Source: a virus. Taken from it: DNA of 37,854 nt. Each line of letters starts with the position of its first letter. The first letter of the stretch is position 1. The DNA lies in the IMG/VR virus record IMGVR_UViG_3300035034_001821, positions 1 through 37,854 of that record; one strand, given 5' to 3'. A program made the translations under genes and the position numbers. The notes beneath the pieces are model-generated. The model ran no database searches, had not been told where the DNA came from, and was given only the letters and a program-made list of their open reading frames with translations. This document shows, in pieces, positions 6,643 through 14,881 of this stretch.

Positions 6643-7102
6643 GTTTGTTATCAAAACAGCTAGGGATGGTCAAAGCTACTTTATTCTTACAGCTAAGAAT
6701 GGTCAGGTGATTGCCAAATCAGCAATGTATAAAGCTCTGCGTTCCTGCAAGAGCGGCATTGAGTCAGTTAAGTTAAATGCTCCTAGTGAGTTTCTTTCTA
6801 AGTCAGACGAGGCAGCGTTGCGCCACGATAATAAATCTTGGTCTTATAAGTTTTGGGTATACCCCACGGCGGACCAGCTAGAGTCAGACCAAAAAGAGGT
6901 TTTATTTAGGAAGAAAGCCGCGTCACAAGCGGGCGCACAATCAGCAGGCCAAGTATTTACCTTGAACGCGTGGAACTTTGTTTATGTTGAATACGACCAA
7001 GTCGCAGGCACCATTAGCGCCAGCCTAAACAACACCACACCTGAAACATACCATACAGGTGTAACCATATTCGGGGGTACAGCAGACTTTGTACTGGGAT
7101 AG
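6623..7102 (+). CDS. DUF1508-LamG chimeric protein
   Basis: 159 residues behind AAAGGTTGAG. Residues ~7-55 are a DUF1508/YegP-like unit (KFVIKTARDGQSYFILTAKNG, then SGIESVKLNA). From ~58 to the end the sequence follows the LamG/concanavalin jelly-roll pattern: EFLSKSDEAALR, WSYKFWVYPTA, WNFVYVEYDQVAGTIS, then IFGGTADFVLG. The middle LamG strands seem shortened and the protein stops at the last strand. LamG domains belong in adhesion proteins, as in the gene at 28600, so their presence in an early gene suggests domain shuffling. Function unknown. Confidence 0.75.
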   Translation: MKVKNPKFVIKTARDGQSYFILTAKNGQVIAKSAMYKALRSCKSGIESVKLNAPSEFLSKSDEAALRHDNKSWSYKFWVYPTADQLESDQKEVLFRKKAASQAGAQSAGQVFTLNAWNFVYVEYDQVAGTISASLNNTTPETYHTGVTIFGGTADFVLG

Positions 7103-7123
7103 CAGAAATTGAAGAGGTTTAGT

Positions 7124-7279
7124 ATGGATAAACAGGCAAGAAAAGATAATAGAGTCCGCTTAACATTGATGGCTTTGTCATTTCGTAAACACCAAAGAGC
7201 ACAAGATAGAGTGTCTGGTTATTTTAGATTAAAGATGTGGAATGCTCGAGTTAATAACCTTAAAGGCAAGGGTAAATGA
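7124..7279 (+). CDS. Small basic protein
   Basis: 51 residues from ATG 7124 with GAAGAGG upstream. It is strongly basic throughout (RKDNRVRL, RKHQRAQDR, NNLKGKGK) with two amphipathic helices, suggesting nucleic-acid or ribosome contact. Its stop overlaps the next ATG (ATGA), showing coupling. No family recognised. Confidence 0.65.
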   Translation: MDKQARKDNRVRLTLMALSFRKHQRAQDRVSGYFRLKMWNARVNNLKGKGK

Positions 7280-7491
7280 AAATATTTGATGAGGTCGTTA
7301 TGTCGGAAGATGTGACCGTCAGCAAAAACCAAGGGCTCTTATTCAAACATAACGTGAGTTATAAGCATAACGGCACCGAGTACTTCTTTGATATATGGGC
7401 TGGCAATAAAGAGGATGCATTGAAGCGCGTGGAATCACTTAAAGATACCATTGAATACCATTCAATTTGTAAGAATGAGGTTTCGGCATAA
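7276..7491 (+). CDS. Unknown 71-residue protein, last gene of left early operon
   Basis: Mixed alpha/beta composition with a central HNGTEYFFDIWAGNKEDALKRVESL, which resembles small proteins that pair a beta hairpin with a helix. ATG 7276 overlaps the preceding stop. The 92 bases between it and the convergent holin gene hold only a weak hairpin with repeated CGCGATTT (7510-7527) and no strong terminator. Confidence 0.65.
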   Translation: MKIFDEVVMSEDVTVSKNQGLLFKHNVSYKHNGTEYFFDIWAGNKEDALKRVESLKDTIEYHSICKNEVSA

Positions 7492-7583
7492 AATATCGTG
7501 CACTTTTACGCGATTTTGCGCGATTTATCTAAAAGAGACCTCACTCATGTAAGGGCCAAGTATAGAGGGTCAGTCCGTAGGCA

Positions 7584-8069
7584 TTACTTGAAGCTATATT
7601 TAGATTTTATTAATCTTTTCCACTCATGATCTGGGGCGTCTGGCTTTACGTCCAATATAAGAGGCTTTACAGTGCTTATAGTATTTTTCGCGATATGTTC
7701 ACGTATCTTTCCTTTACCCCATCCCTTGATAACGCGGTCTCCAAAATAGAAGGTGACTATAATGCTAAGTAGCCCCCACATCTCCAAAGGTATTAGTGCA
7801 AGATTTCCAGCACCTGTTGCAAACTTTTCAGGATCTTGCCAACAAAGACCAAAAAGGTAAATAATACCAAATGCGAAAGTTGGTCGTGGCAGGCGATTAA
7901 GACCATCAATCAAACTATCAAATAAGTTTTGGTTATTCCCAAACTCTTTAGAAAACTGCGCATGTATAGAGCTATTAGTCGCAGCATTTTGCTCATCCCT
8001 TTTAAGCTTAGAGCCAAAGACGGACTCCCAAAGATTCCCTATACCTGAAAATAGTGCTAATGGATTCAT
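7584..8069 (-). CDS. 3TM-type holin-like protein
   Basis: 161 residues. A soluble N-terminal part (1-60) is followed by hydrophobic segments at ~63-78 (PTFAFGIIYLFGLCW) and ~90-110 (LALIPLEMWGLLSIIVTFYFG), then DRVIKGWGKGK and a charged tail. The DEQN-AAT-RPTFAFG-plus-FYFGDR layout resembles the Holin_3TMs family. It follows the endolysin with a 4-base overlap and ends the late block, fitting membrane permeabilisation at lysis. Confidence 0.75.
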   Translation of the reverse strand: MNPLALFSGIGNLWESVFGSKLKRDEQNAATNSSIHAQFSKEFGNNQNLFDSLIDGLNRLPRPTFAFGIIYLFGLCWQDPEKFATGAGNLALIPLEMWGLLSIIVTFYFGDRVIKGWGKGKIREHIAKNTISTVKPLILDVKPDAPDHEWKRLIKSKYSFK

Positions 8070-8467
8070 CCTGAAAAACTCCTTGGTAATTGAAAGTGAG
8101 GGTAATCTTTAAAGCTTCGCCAGTGGCCGCCCCACTCTATAGAGATTCCCATCTCCATCGCCGCACGAAACATTAGAGACCCCATCATATTGAATCGTGT
8201 AATATTATCCCAGTTAACAGGGTATGGCGCCAAATCAATAGCATGGCCATATCCGGTTGATCTTTGAACCCTATGTAGGCTTTTTAATGTTTGTGACGCA
8301 CCCTTAGCTACCAGTTTTTGCTGATCCTTTAAGGTGCGCAACCCACCATAGGGCACTACAGTTAAATCAAGAACACCATATGACAAAGCCCTTTCAGAGC
8401 ATTCAATCATGAGAGGGTGGACACCTTCCATTCTCTCTACTGAGGTTTCGCCAAACTTATATGACAT
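8066..8467 (-). CDS. Endolysin, M15 L,D-carboxypeptidase/endopeptidase
   Basis: 133 residues, one compact peptidase_M15 domain with no signal peptide. Motifs are GLRTLKDQQKL (42-52), GASQTLKSLH (His65), GYGHAIDLAPY (Asp78) and DYPHFQL (His124), giving the His/Asp/His zinc set of phage D-Ala-D-Ala or L-Ala-D-Glu peptidases. About six residues are inserted between His65 and the GHAIDL block compared with the usual short spacing. It cuts peptidoglycan cross-bridges once the holin opens the membrane. The start overlaps the stop of the 28-residue frame upstream. Confidence 0.88.
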   Translation of the reverse strand: MSYKFGETSVERMEGVHPLMIECSERALSYGVLDLTVVPYGGLRTLKDQQKLVAKGASQTLKSLHRVQRSTGYGHAIDLAPYPVNWDNITRFNMMGSLMFRAAMEMGISIEWGGHWRSFKDYPHFQLPRSFSG

Positions 8468-8553
8468 TATTTGTCAGCCTTCTTATCAAGGTTATCATCA
8501 AGGTTATTAATCTTGCGTTCTATCCTAGTTAAAATCTTTTCAATACTTTTCAT
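8467..8553 (-). CDS. Tiny charged coiled-coil peptide
   Basis: 28 residues from ATG 8553 to a stop sharing a base with the endolysin ATG (TAATG). The sequence is a Lys/Asp-rich amphipathic helix (SIEKILTRIERKINNLDDNL). Position and overlap suggest a translated coupling peptide, but the ribosome site is weak. Confidence 0.45.
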   Translation of the reverse strand: MKSIEKILTRIERKINNLDDNLDKKADK

Positions 8554-8568
8554 CTGTATAGAACCTAT

Positions 8569-8745
8569 TTACTGCAGAGCTCCAAGCTCAAGCTTAGCGG
8601 CCTCTTCAACACGATCTATCTGACCATCTAAGTGCATGAATCTGGTTTCTACACTCGAAGCCCACCATATTCCAGTTACTGCTAGGCATCCTAAAGTTAA
8701 GATTTGACCTATTGTTACCTCTTTTTTCAGATGCCATCCATTCAT
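8569..8745 (-). CDS. Small membrane protein of the lysis cassette
   Basis: 58 residues from ATG 8745, chosen for AAAGGAA seven bases upstream. A 14-residue longer form from ATG 8787 (ATGA overlap with the upstream gene) is possible. One transmembrane helix (~10-28, IGQILTLGCLAVTGIWWAS) is followed by an amphipathic stretch (HLDGQIDRVEEAAK). The layout suits an i-spanin-like or holin-accessory protein, but no spanin signature is visible. Confidence 0.68.
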   Translation of the reverse strand: MNGWHLKKEVTIGQILTLGCLAVTGIWWASSVETRFMHLDGQIDRVEEAAKLELGALQ

Positions 8746-8783
8746 TACAGATTCCTTTGATGTTTTTTTCCTTATGCATTGAT

Positions 8784-9383
8784 TCATAATGCACCAATAA
8801 GTTCACAAGCCGCAACGGAAATATTAATATACACACCAATTCCTAGAAGGAAAGAAAGGCCCTCAGAGTACATATGAGGGTTTTTCAACCTCCCCTTAGC
8901 ATGGCTGCCAATCTCATAACCTAAAGCGAAAAGAATTCCACCAAATCCACCCAAAGGAAGCGTTATAACAGTGCCCTTCACAAAGGCAGAAATCCAAGAG
9001 TAGCCTTCTTCTCCTATTTCCCATCCACCAATCTTGCTAGCCAGCCAATCAACTATAGGTTTTTGCGTAAAGTCTCTATCAGGGTACCTATTAGGTCCAG
9101 TTTCCCATTTTAAAAATGACCATGTCGCAGATTGGATCCCAGCATAAGAAACGAGCCAAGATAAAATAAAAGCTGTCAAACCCCACGATGAACCGTAAAT
9201 ATCAAGACCTAAAATCCCATAACAATAAACGGAAGCACAGGAAATAATTATAGCAGTTAATATTTCTGGAAGTTGACGTAAACTAATACGTCCCCAATTC
9301 TGCCACCGAGAAGACCATGGGAAAGATGCGCCAGATTCCGCACCCAAGAAGAACATAACCAAAAGAAGGGCTACTTCTGCCAT
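8784..9383 (-). CDS. Multi-span membrane protein, paralogue of the 27853 gene
   Basis: 199 residues with hydrophobic segments near 2-15, 40-60, 68-85, 135-160 and 176-195. The central motif DRDFTQKPIVDWL...FVKGTVITLPLGGFGGI...EIGSH closely parallels DRDNFLTPFVLRI...FVKCSLITLPIGGTGGL...AAH in the protein at 27853-28380. It overlaps the tail-fibre gene by 13 bases and the next gene by ATGA. Function unknown; membrane placement next to lysis genes suggests a role at the envelope. Confidence 0.75.
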   Translation of the reverse strand: MAEVALLLVMFFLGAESGASFPWSSRWQNWGRISLRQLPEILTAIIISCASVYCYGILGLDIYGSSWGLTAFILSWLVSYAGIQSATWSFLKWETGPNRYPDRDFTQKPIVDWLASKIGGWEIGEEGYSWISAFVKGTVITLPLGGFGGILFALGYEIGSHAKGRLKNPHMYSEGLSFLLGIGVYINISVAACELIGAL

Positions 9384-11113
9384 ATCTCAATTACTCCGGA
9401 GGTTATGTTCCCGCTATCAAAGGCTATTTGCCCACCACCCATACCTGTTGAGGTAACGCTTGCATTCTTACAAACAAGTGTTCCAAAGATAGCATTGGAT
9501 GTTCCTGAAGTTTGTGTAGTTGATGAGTTATACAAACAAGACTTCTCTAAAGCGGACTGAGGTTGTGCGAATACAAGGTTGCCATTGTATCCCGCTTGCG
9601 CAGCGCCTAAACCAACACCTAACCCCCCAGTTAAGATAAATCCTGTACTCGTACCTGTTGAGTCGGTAGTGCCGGAACGCAACAATGAGCGCTCGTAAGT
9701 GCTATCTGTTTGCAATGTCCCAGCGGCGTTTTTTACTTGTAAAATAGGAATTGCGTTACCTACGCTTGGCTTGATATTCTTAAATACAATCTCAACTTCC
9801 CCTGTATAGGATACGTCAATATTAAAGCTCTGAGTGGCAACAGGACTACCTATTGTAATGGTTTGAGTATTAACTGCACCCTCTTGCGGTATAGCCGCGA
9901 TCAAAGCGTCAACCTCAGTTTGGGAATAGGTATTAGATACGGCGCGGACTTGAGTCCCTGTCAAAGCCTGAGGAACGCCCGTTCCGGCACCATTTGCGCG
10001 GCCGATTATAGTGGAGGCGCCTAAATTGGCTAATTTAGCTAAAGTTACAGACCCATCAGCTATATCTGCAGACTGAACAACGTTCAACCACTCTCCAGTA
10101 GCAAAGTCACCTACAAGTACATTCGTCGTGAATTGATCGGTAAGAGGTATTGATCCAACTCCATTAATTGTATCAGATCCACCAGCATTAATCGTAACCG
10201 CTGATGCGCCTGCGTTATCTTTTGTGAAGGCAAATTTCATATCTTCTGCATAAACTGATAGCTCAGATAGGTTTATAACAATAGCGCCTGAACTTGTATC
10301 GCACTTAAATAAATATCCCTCTTGAGCCAATACAGGGACATAAGGGCTATCAGCTGATGTTAAAGATATAACCTCAGAGTACAATCCTTCAGCAGCTGAA
10401 CTGGCTGCCGCTGCCGCTGATGCGGCTGCTTGAGATGCTGATGTTGCGGCCGCCGCCGCCTCATCTGGCGCATCTTGAATGGCTACAATATTTGTGGCCG
10501 CCGTATTCACATCGGCTATATTGGTTGCAACTATATTAACATTCCCGATGTTATCAGCAACAATATTAATATTAACAATATTATCAGCGACAACCTGAGC
10601 GTTTCCTTCAAGGTCAGATAATGTTGCAGATGTATTTCTTAAATTGCCAGTAGACCCATCCCAAACAAGGCCAAATCCATCGGTAGGAATAGGCAGCGAA
10701 GGGTTCGACACAGATGACCCAACTTGGAATTTAAAGGATCTATCAATCTCATCTTGTTGATCTTGGTCAATCGCAGTTAATTTATCTAATGAATTTTCGA
10801 TAACCTCCCCTTGGAATCCTTTAGATGTTCTGTAAGGATCAATCTGGTCAACCTCAACGACACGCGCGATAACAACAAAGTTAGATGATGTTGGGGCCTC
10901 CCCGAATGTAACGATAAAGCCAGAGCTATCAAAGGTAACTGTGTATTCATCTAAAGCTCCACCCTGATTAACAAGGGTTTGAACGCCGGTAGATACACTT
11001 TCTAAGTATACACGCAGATAAGATTCGGCCAAAACCTGCCAAGTCCCCGTAAACTGTGTTGTGCTACCGTTACCAAGTTGTTTTACCGGTTCATAATTAT
11101 CTGAAATTGCCAT
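9371..11113 (-). CDS. T7 gp17-like tail fibre
   Basis: 580 residues behind AGGAG. Residues 1-~140 match the T7 gp17 N-terminal tail-attachment domain (VKQLGNGSTTQFTGTW, DPYRTSKGFQGEVIENSLDKL). A shaft follows, made of Asn-Ile repeats (VVADNIVNINIVADNIGNVN, ~175-205) and an Ala/Ser-rich helix (~215-240). The C-terminal ~150 residues form a beta domain with a Gly-rich segment (LTGGLGVGLGAAQAG), the likely receptor tip. It docks on the tail tube formed by the 17372 and 19407 products and may work beside the LamG/SGNH protein. Confidence 0.88.
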   Translation of the reverse strand: MAISDNYEPVKQLGNGSTTQFTGTWQVLAESYLRVYLESVSTGVQTLVNQGGALDEYTVTFDSSGFIVTFGEAPTSSNFVVIARVVEVDQIDPYRTSKGFQGEVIENSLDKLTAIDQDQQDEIDRSFKFQVGSSVSNPSLPIPTDGFGLVWDGSTGNLRNTSATLSDLEGNAQVVADNIVNINIVADNIGNVNIVATNIADVNTAATNIVAIQDAPDEAAAAATSASQAAASAAAAASSAAEGLYSEVISLTSADSPYVPVLAQEGYLFKCDTSSGAIVINLSELSVYAEDMKFAFTKDNAGASAVTINAGGSDTINGVGSIPLTDQFTTNVLVGDFATGEWLNVVQSADIADGSVTLAKLANLGASTIIGRANGAGTGVPQALTGTQVRAVSNTYSQTEVDALIAAIPQEGAVNTQTITIGSPVATQSFNIDVSYTGEVEIVFKNIKPSVGNAIPILQVKNAAGTLQTDSTYERSLLRSGTTDSTGTSTGFILTGGLGVGLGAAQAGYNGNLVFAQPQSALEKSCLYNSSTTQTSGTSNAIFGTLVCKNASVTSTGMGGGQIAFDSGNITSGVIEIWQK

Positions 11114-11147
11114 TTTTAAAATCTCCTAAAAAATATTAGCATAGTTT

Positions 11148-14100
11148 TTAATCTGTTAACAGCTTGGTTTTTTTACTTCCACCACGATTGCCGCTTGTTT
11201 TTTTACCAGAGCCTCCGCCGAACCAAAAATAATAAAGCTCCCCACCGATTGGTATAGATCGAATTGCTTTAGATGTCTCTGCCGTTAATTCACCTTTGCT
11301 AGCTTTCTTGTAGTCCTTAAAGACATTGGTGAAAAATTTAAATGGAGGCAAGAATATACTGGCACCAACCTCAATAGGCCCCTCTTTAGCAAGCATACCA
11401 AGCTGGTACCTGCTAAATCCAAATGCTTTTAACGCATTATCAAACAAGTAACTATCAGGCTCATCAATCTCATCGCCGCCCAATGCGCTACGCAACAAGT
11501 CCTTCATATAATCAGCGCTAGCGCCCATAACTATCCAGTAACTACCAAGACGAACAAAATTACCCAAAGCTTTCGCTGCTAATTTAGCGTCATTTGTTTT
11601 TCTTGCTGTATTTAATTGGCTAAAAACCTCTCTTCTATAAATATCTAATTGACGTACAGTAAATGTTTTAAGCATATATAAAAGTTTCAAATTCCCAGAC
11701 CTTAAATAATATTCTGGCATTTCTGACTTGGCCAATGGCTGCATATCTAAAAGAAGATTAAACATTAAAAACTTTACATCATCTGTCATGTTCCCATTAA
11801 TTAAATCTTGGCGAACTTGATTGGCACCACCTTCAAACATCGTATCTAAGGTTGCCATAAATTTGGCGTCACCTTTTTTTGCTAGATCTTGATTCTTTTT
11901 AATTCCAGAATTAACTAAAGTCAATTTACCAACTCTATCCATTTTATTAAGGCCAGTTAATTTAAATACCTTATTAACCCCCTTACTTGTCATAGATGAG
12001 CTTCTGAACTCTTCATAAATGTTATCTATACCTAACTGGTCTAAAGAAACACTACCTTTATTTAGAGCAGCTGATGGAAGCGCGTTAATAGTGTTGATGA
12101 TCCCAGCGTTGTACATTGATGTAGCTATATCTCCAAACTGAGTAATAGCACTAAGCGTTGACCCCATAGTGTCAATGTATGACAAGTCTCTATAAGCCGC
12201 CATTCCTCGGCCCATAGTATTCTCGTTAAATCTAGCGCCTAATATTTGCTTTAACTGGGTGGATTGAGATGTTGAAATCTCCCCTCTATCAGAAAGCTTA
12301 TTAACAAAAGACCCGATACTTTCCTCTACATTGTTAGCGCCCTCAAGTGTCATAACACCCTTCCCAAACAATTTGTTTGTCTCAATAGCATCATTGACGG
12401 TTACCACGTACGCAAGCAGCGCCTGATCAGATGTTTCATAGAACTGATTGATTTCAGCATTAACAGTTTGGATAGTTCTTTCTTTAAAAACGCCCTTCTT
12501 AGACAAAGATATACCGCCCACTTTAAATCCACGAAGCAAGTTATTGATAACCGTTGTTCTTTCAAGGTCAGTCAGGTCACGCTTTAATGTTTTGGCGCGT
12601 GAATCAATAGCTTCCTGAAACACATTCCAATACCCGTTACCCTTAAAGTAATCGATTAAACCTTCTAAATCTTTAACCTTACGAGGGAAAAAGTCAGACT
12701 TAAACCTCACATCAACGCCAGCTTTTTTGGCTCGAGAAAATAGATCATTTAACAAGTCACGGACAGCCTCTACCGCTTCGCGCATATTGTTACTATCTGA
12801 GATCTCATTAACAACGTCCGTTTTGTTATTTTTAAAAGCAAAATCCAAGGCGAGACGCGTATCATCATCTAATGTCTGTAGCTTCTGTAGGAATGGCTGA
12901 ATTATCTGGTTATCTTTTATTGTATTTGTTTTGACCCTAAATTCATACCGCCGAATCTTAATAAACAATCCTTTATCGATATTCTTAATTCGAGTTGATA
13001 TCGGGGTTAATAATTTCTCAATCCCAAGACCGAAATCCTTACCAAAATTACGCACAGACTTAGGTAGAAAGGATCCCGACAAGAGCCCCGCTGAATCCAC
13101 CTTGAGGATCTCTAAATCTTTCTTAAAGTTTTCATCTATACTTTTAATCTCTTCAAGTTTCGCTATATCAGTTTTTTGACGAGAAGAAAAATCCCCAAGC
13201 TGTTTTTCAGACCTTATAATTTTAGAAATTTCTTCAACCGAAGAGTTTCTATTTATACCACGCCTTTCAAACTCACCAACATTGACTTCATTTTGGATTA
13301 GATCGCCTATCTCTTTTAAGTCGACGCCCGTATAGACCTTGTCTCCAGACACATCAGACGCTATAGCATCGAATAATTCAGTGTCACTAATATCATCATA
13401 GTTTTGCTTATCAGGAAAGAACCCTTCATCAAAAACACGCCGACGAACTTCATCAATATTATCCACCCCAGTCTCTTTCGATTTGCGAACAAGGCCAACT
13501 TTGGATTTTGCATTAATATCTCTAGCTATCAATTCACCGCTAGAATCAACGATACCACCAGTTTGCCGAACAAACTCGCTTAATGTTGTTGGTGTGTATC
13601 CTAAAGTCTTCTTGAAAGAGGCAGGCTTAGATAGATTGTAATCTGGGAGCTGTGATAGCTCTTGCTTGATAAATTCAGCTTCAGAGACAATGCCAGCCTG
13701 CACCTCATTTTCTATCTCAATAATATTATTTTCACTAATGGCAGATATGATGTCTCTCTCAGCAGAACTTATCTCTGAATCAAAATTCTCTACTTCTGAT
13801 GGCGTCGGAACCCCAGACACAGTAACAGCGTCAACTTTACGAGTTACCTCTTTGATTTTTTCTGTAACAACTTGCGCTGTTTTCTTTGTTGTCCCAACAG
13901 ATGCACCAATTGCTGTTTGCCCGACTGATTGACCAAGGCTTGAAACAGATTCTAAAATAACATCCTTAAAGTCAACCTTACCAAAAGCTGCGAATTGACC
14001 TGCGGCCTCTCCTGCGCCCTCACCGACAGACTGAACAGCCACATCAGCTACGGCGGCGGCGGCTTTTTTAATTCTGTTAGCCTGCGCAGATCTACGCGCT

Positions 14101-14879
14101 ATCTTTAAAAAGCCTCCAGCAAATGTCTGAAAAAACGAATCAACTGCGGCTGTGGCTATAGCTTTTTTTTGCGCCTTTATTTTTATATCAGCCATTAATT
14201 CTTTATTAGAAAAAGCCTCTAATAGCTGCTCTGAGTCAGAGGGATCAACGCCAGCATCAACCAGAAGTTGATCAACTTGGGACCCAAACTCAACCGCGAA
14301 TGTTCCAGCAAAGGACCCAGCAACAGCGCCAGCTTTACCAAGGACTGCGGAGCCTACTCCGGTCGCTATAAGAGGAACAGCAGAGTTAGGAGTTTGCGTT
14401 AATACTACACGACCTAAAGCTTTCTTATTATCCAAAAAAAAACCGGAAGTCTGAAAGAACCCCTTAGACTTTCCAAAATCAGTAAAAAATTTATCCATAT
14501 ATTCTGGCTGTCTTTTGTGCGCGCTAGCTAAGGCCTTACTTCTCTTTGATGCAAAATTAGCAGTAGATTCATCCCCAAGCAAACCATAAGCATTCGCGCC
14601 AAAAGCCAAAAATGCACCTTGCTTCTCAAACATTGCACCAATTTCCTCAAATAAGCCCGCTGGGGCATCATCAAAGGTACTGTCGCCCTGAACGTCAGAG
14701 AAAAATTCAGAAGATCCTGCAGGAGCGGTGAATGTTTCACCTGTCTTTGAATCCAGTATAGTCTCATCTGCGCCGTCATTAGATGACAATGGAGCATACA
14801 AAGGCTTGCTGTATGATTGCGTTTCCCATGGCTTGCCAGAAGCCGATGAGTCATAATTTACTTCCCAAGGTTTAACCAT
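11148..14879 (-). CDS. T7 gp16-like large internal virion (ejection) protein
   Basis: 1243 residues from ATG 14879 (GGAAAGAG upstream). Place and size match the largest T7 ejection protein, gp16. A Gly/Ala-rich hydrophobic zone (~165-200) and further amphipathic stretches (~235-330) could insert in the host membrane. A long charged helical middle and conserved-looking C-terminus (SYWIVMGASADYMKDLLRS) follow. I see no lysozyme or transglycosylase motif, unlike T7 gp16. The role is inferred from synteny: a channel or motor for genome entry. Confidence 0.75.
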   Translation of the reverse strand: MVKPWEVNYDSSASGKPWETQSYSKPLYAPLSSNDGADETILDSKTGETFTAPAGSSEFFSDVQGDSTFDDAPAGLFEEIGAMFEKQGAFLAFGANAYGLLGDESTANFASKRSKALASAHKRQPEYMDKFFTDFGKSKGFFQTSGFFLDNKKALGRVVLTQTPNSAVPLIATGVGSAVLGKAGAVAGSFAGTFAVEFGSQVDQLLVDAGVDPSDSEQLLEAFSNKELMADIKIKAQKKAIATAAVDSFFQTFAGGFLKIARRSAQANRIKKAAAAVADVAVQSVGEGAGEAAGQFAAFGKVDFKDVILESVSSLGQSVGQTAIGASVGTTKKTAQVVTEKIKEVTRKVDAVTVSGVPTPSEVENFDSEISSAERDIISAISENNIIEIENEVQAGIVSEAEFIKQELSQLPDYNLSKPASFKKTLGYTPTTLSEFVRQTGGIVDSSGELIARDINAKSKVGLVRKSKETGVDNIDEVRRRVFDEGFFPDKQNYDDISDTELFDAIASDVSGDKVYTGVDLKEIGDLIQNEVNVGEFERRGINRNSSVEEISKIIRSEKQLGDFSSRQKTDIAKLEEIKSIDENFKKDLEILKVDSAGLLSGSFLPKSVRNFGKDFGLGIEKLLTPISTRIKNIDKGLFIKIRRYEFRVKTNTIKDNQIIQPFLQKLQTLDDDTRLALDFAFKNNKTDVVNEISDSNNMREAVEAVRDLLNDLFSRAKKAGVDVRFKSDFFPRKVKDLEGLIDYFKGNGYWNVFQEAIDSRAKTLKRDLTDLERTTVINNLLRGFKVGGISLSKKGVFKERTIQTVNAEINQFYETSDQALLAYVVTVNDAIETNKLFGKGVMTLEGANNVEESIGSFVNKLSDRGEISTSQSTQLKQILGARFNENTMGRGMAAYRDLSYIDTMGSTLSAITQFGDIATSMYNAGIINTINALPSAALNKGSVSLDQLGIDNIYEEFRSSSMTSKGVNKVFKLTGLNKMDRVGKLTLVNSGIKKNQDLAKKGDAKFMATLDTMFEGGANQVRQDLINGNMTDDVKFLMFNLLLDMQPLAKSEMPEYYLRSGNLKLLYMLKTFTVRQLDIYRREVFSQLNTARKTNDAKLAAKALGNFVRLGSYWIVMGASADYMKDLLRSALGGDEIDEPDSYLFDNALKAFGFSRYQLGMLAKEGPIEVGASIFLPPFKFFTNVFKDYKKASKGELTAETSKAIRSIPIGGELYYFWFGGGSGKKTSGNRGGSKKTKLLTD

Positions 14880-14881
14880 AA

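Noticed and set aside
7510-7527. CGCG(ATTTTG)CGCG as terminator between convergent operons
   Set aside because: Only a four-base stem with no T-tract; too weak to call.
7498-7629. 43-codon GTG frame running from the early operon end into the holin gene on the opposite strand
   Set aside because: No ribosome site, it overlaps the convergent holin end, and its composition gives no recognisable protein.
12931-13179. Open plus-strand frame of 82 codons inside the gp16-like gene
   Set aside because: Lies antisense to a long, well-supported gene with no ribosome site or family resemblance; a shadow of codon usage.
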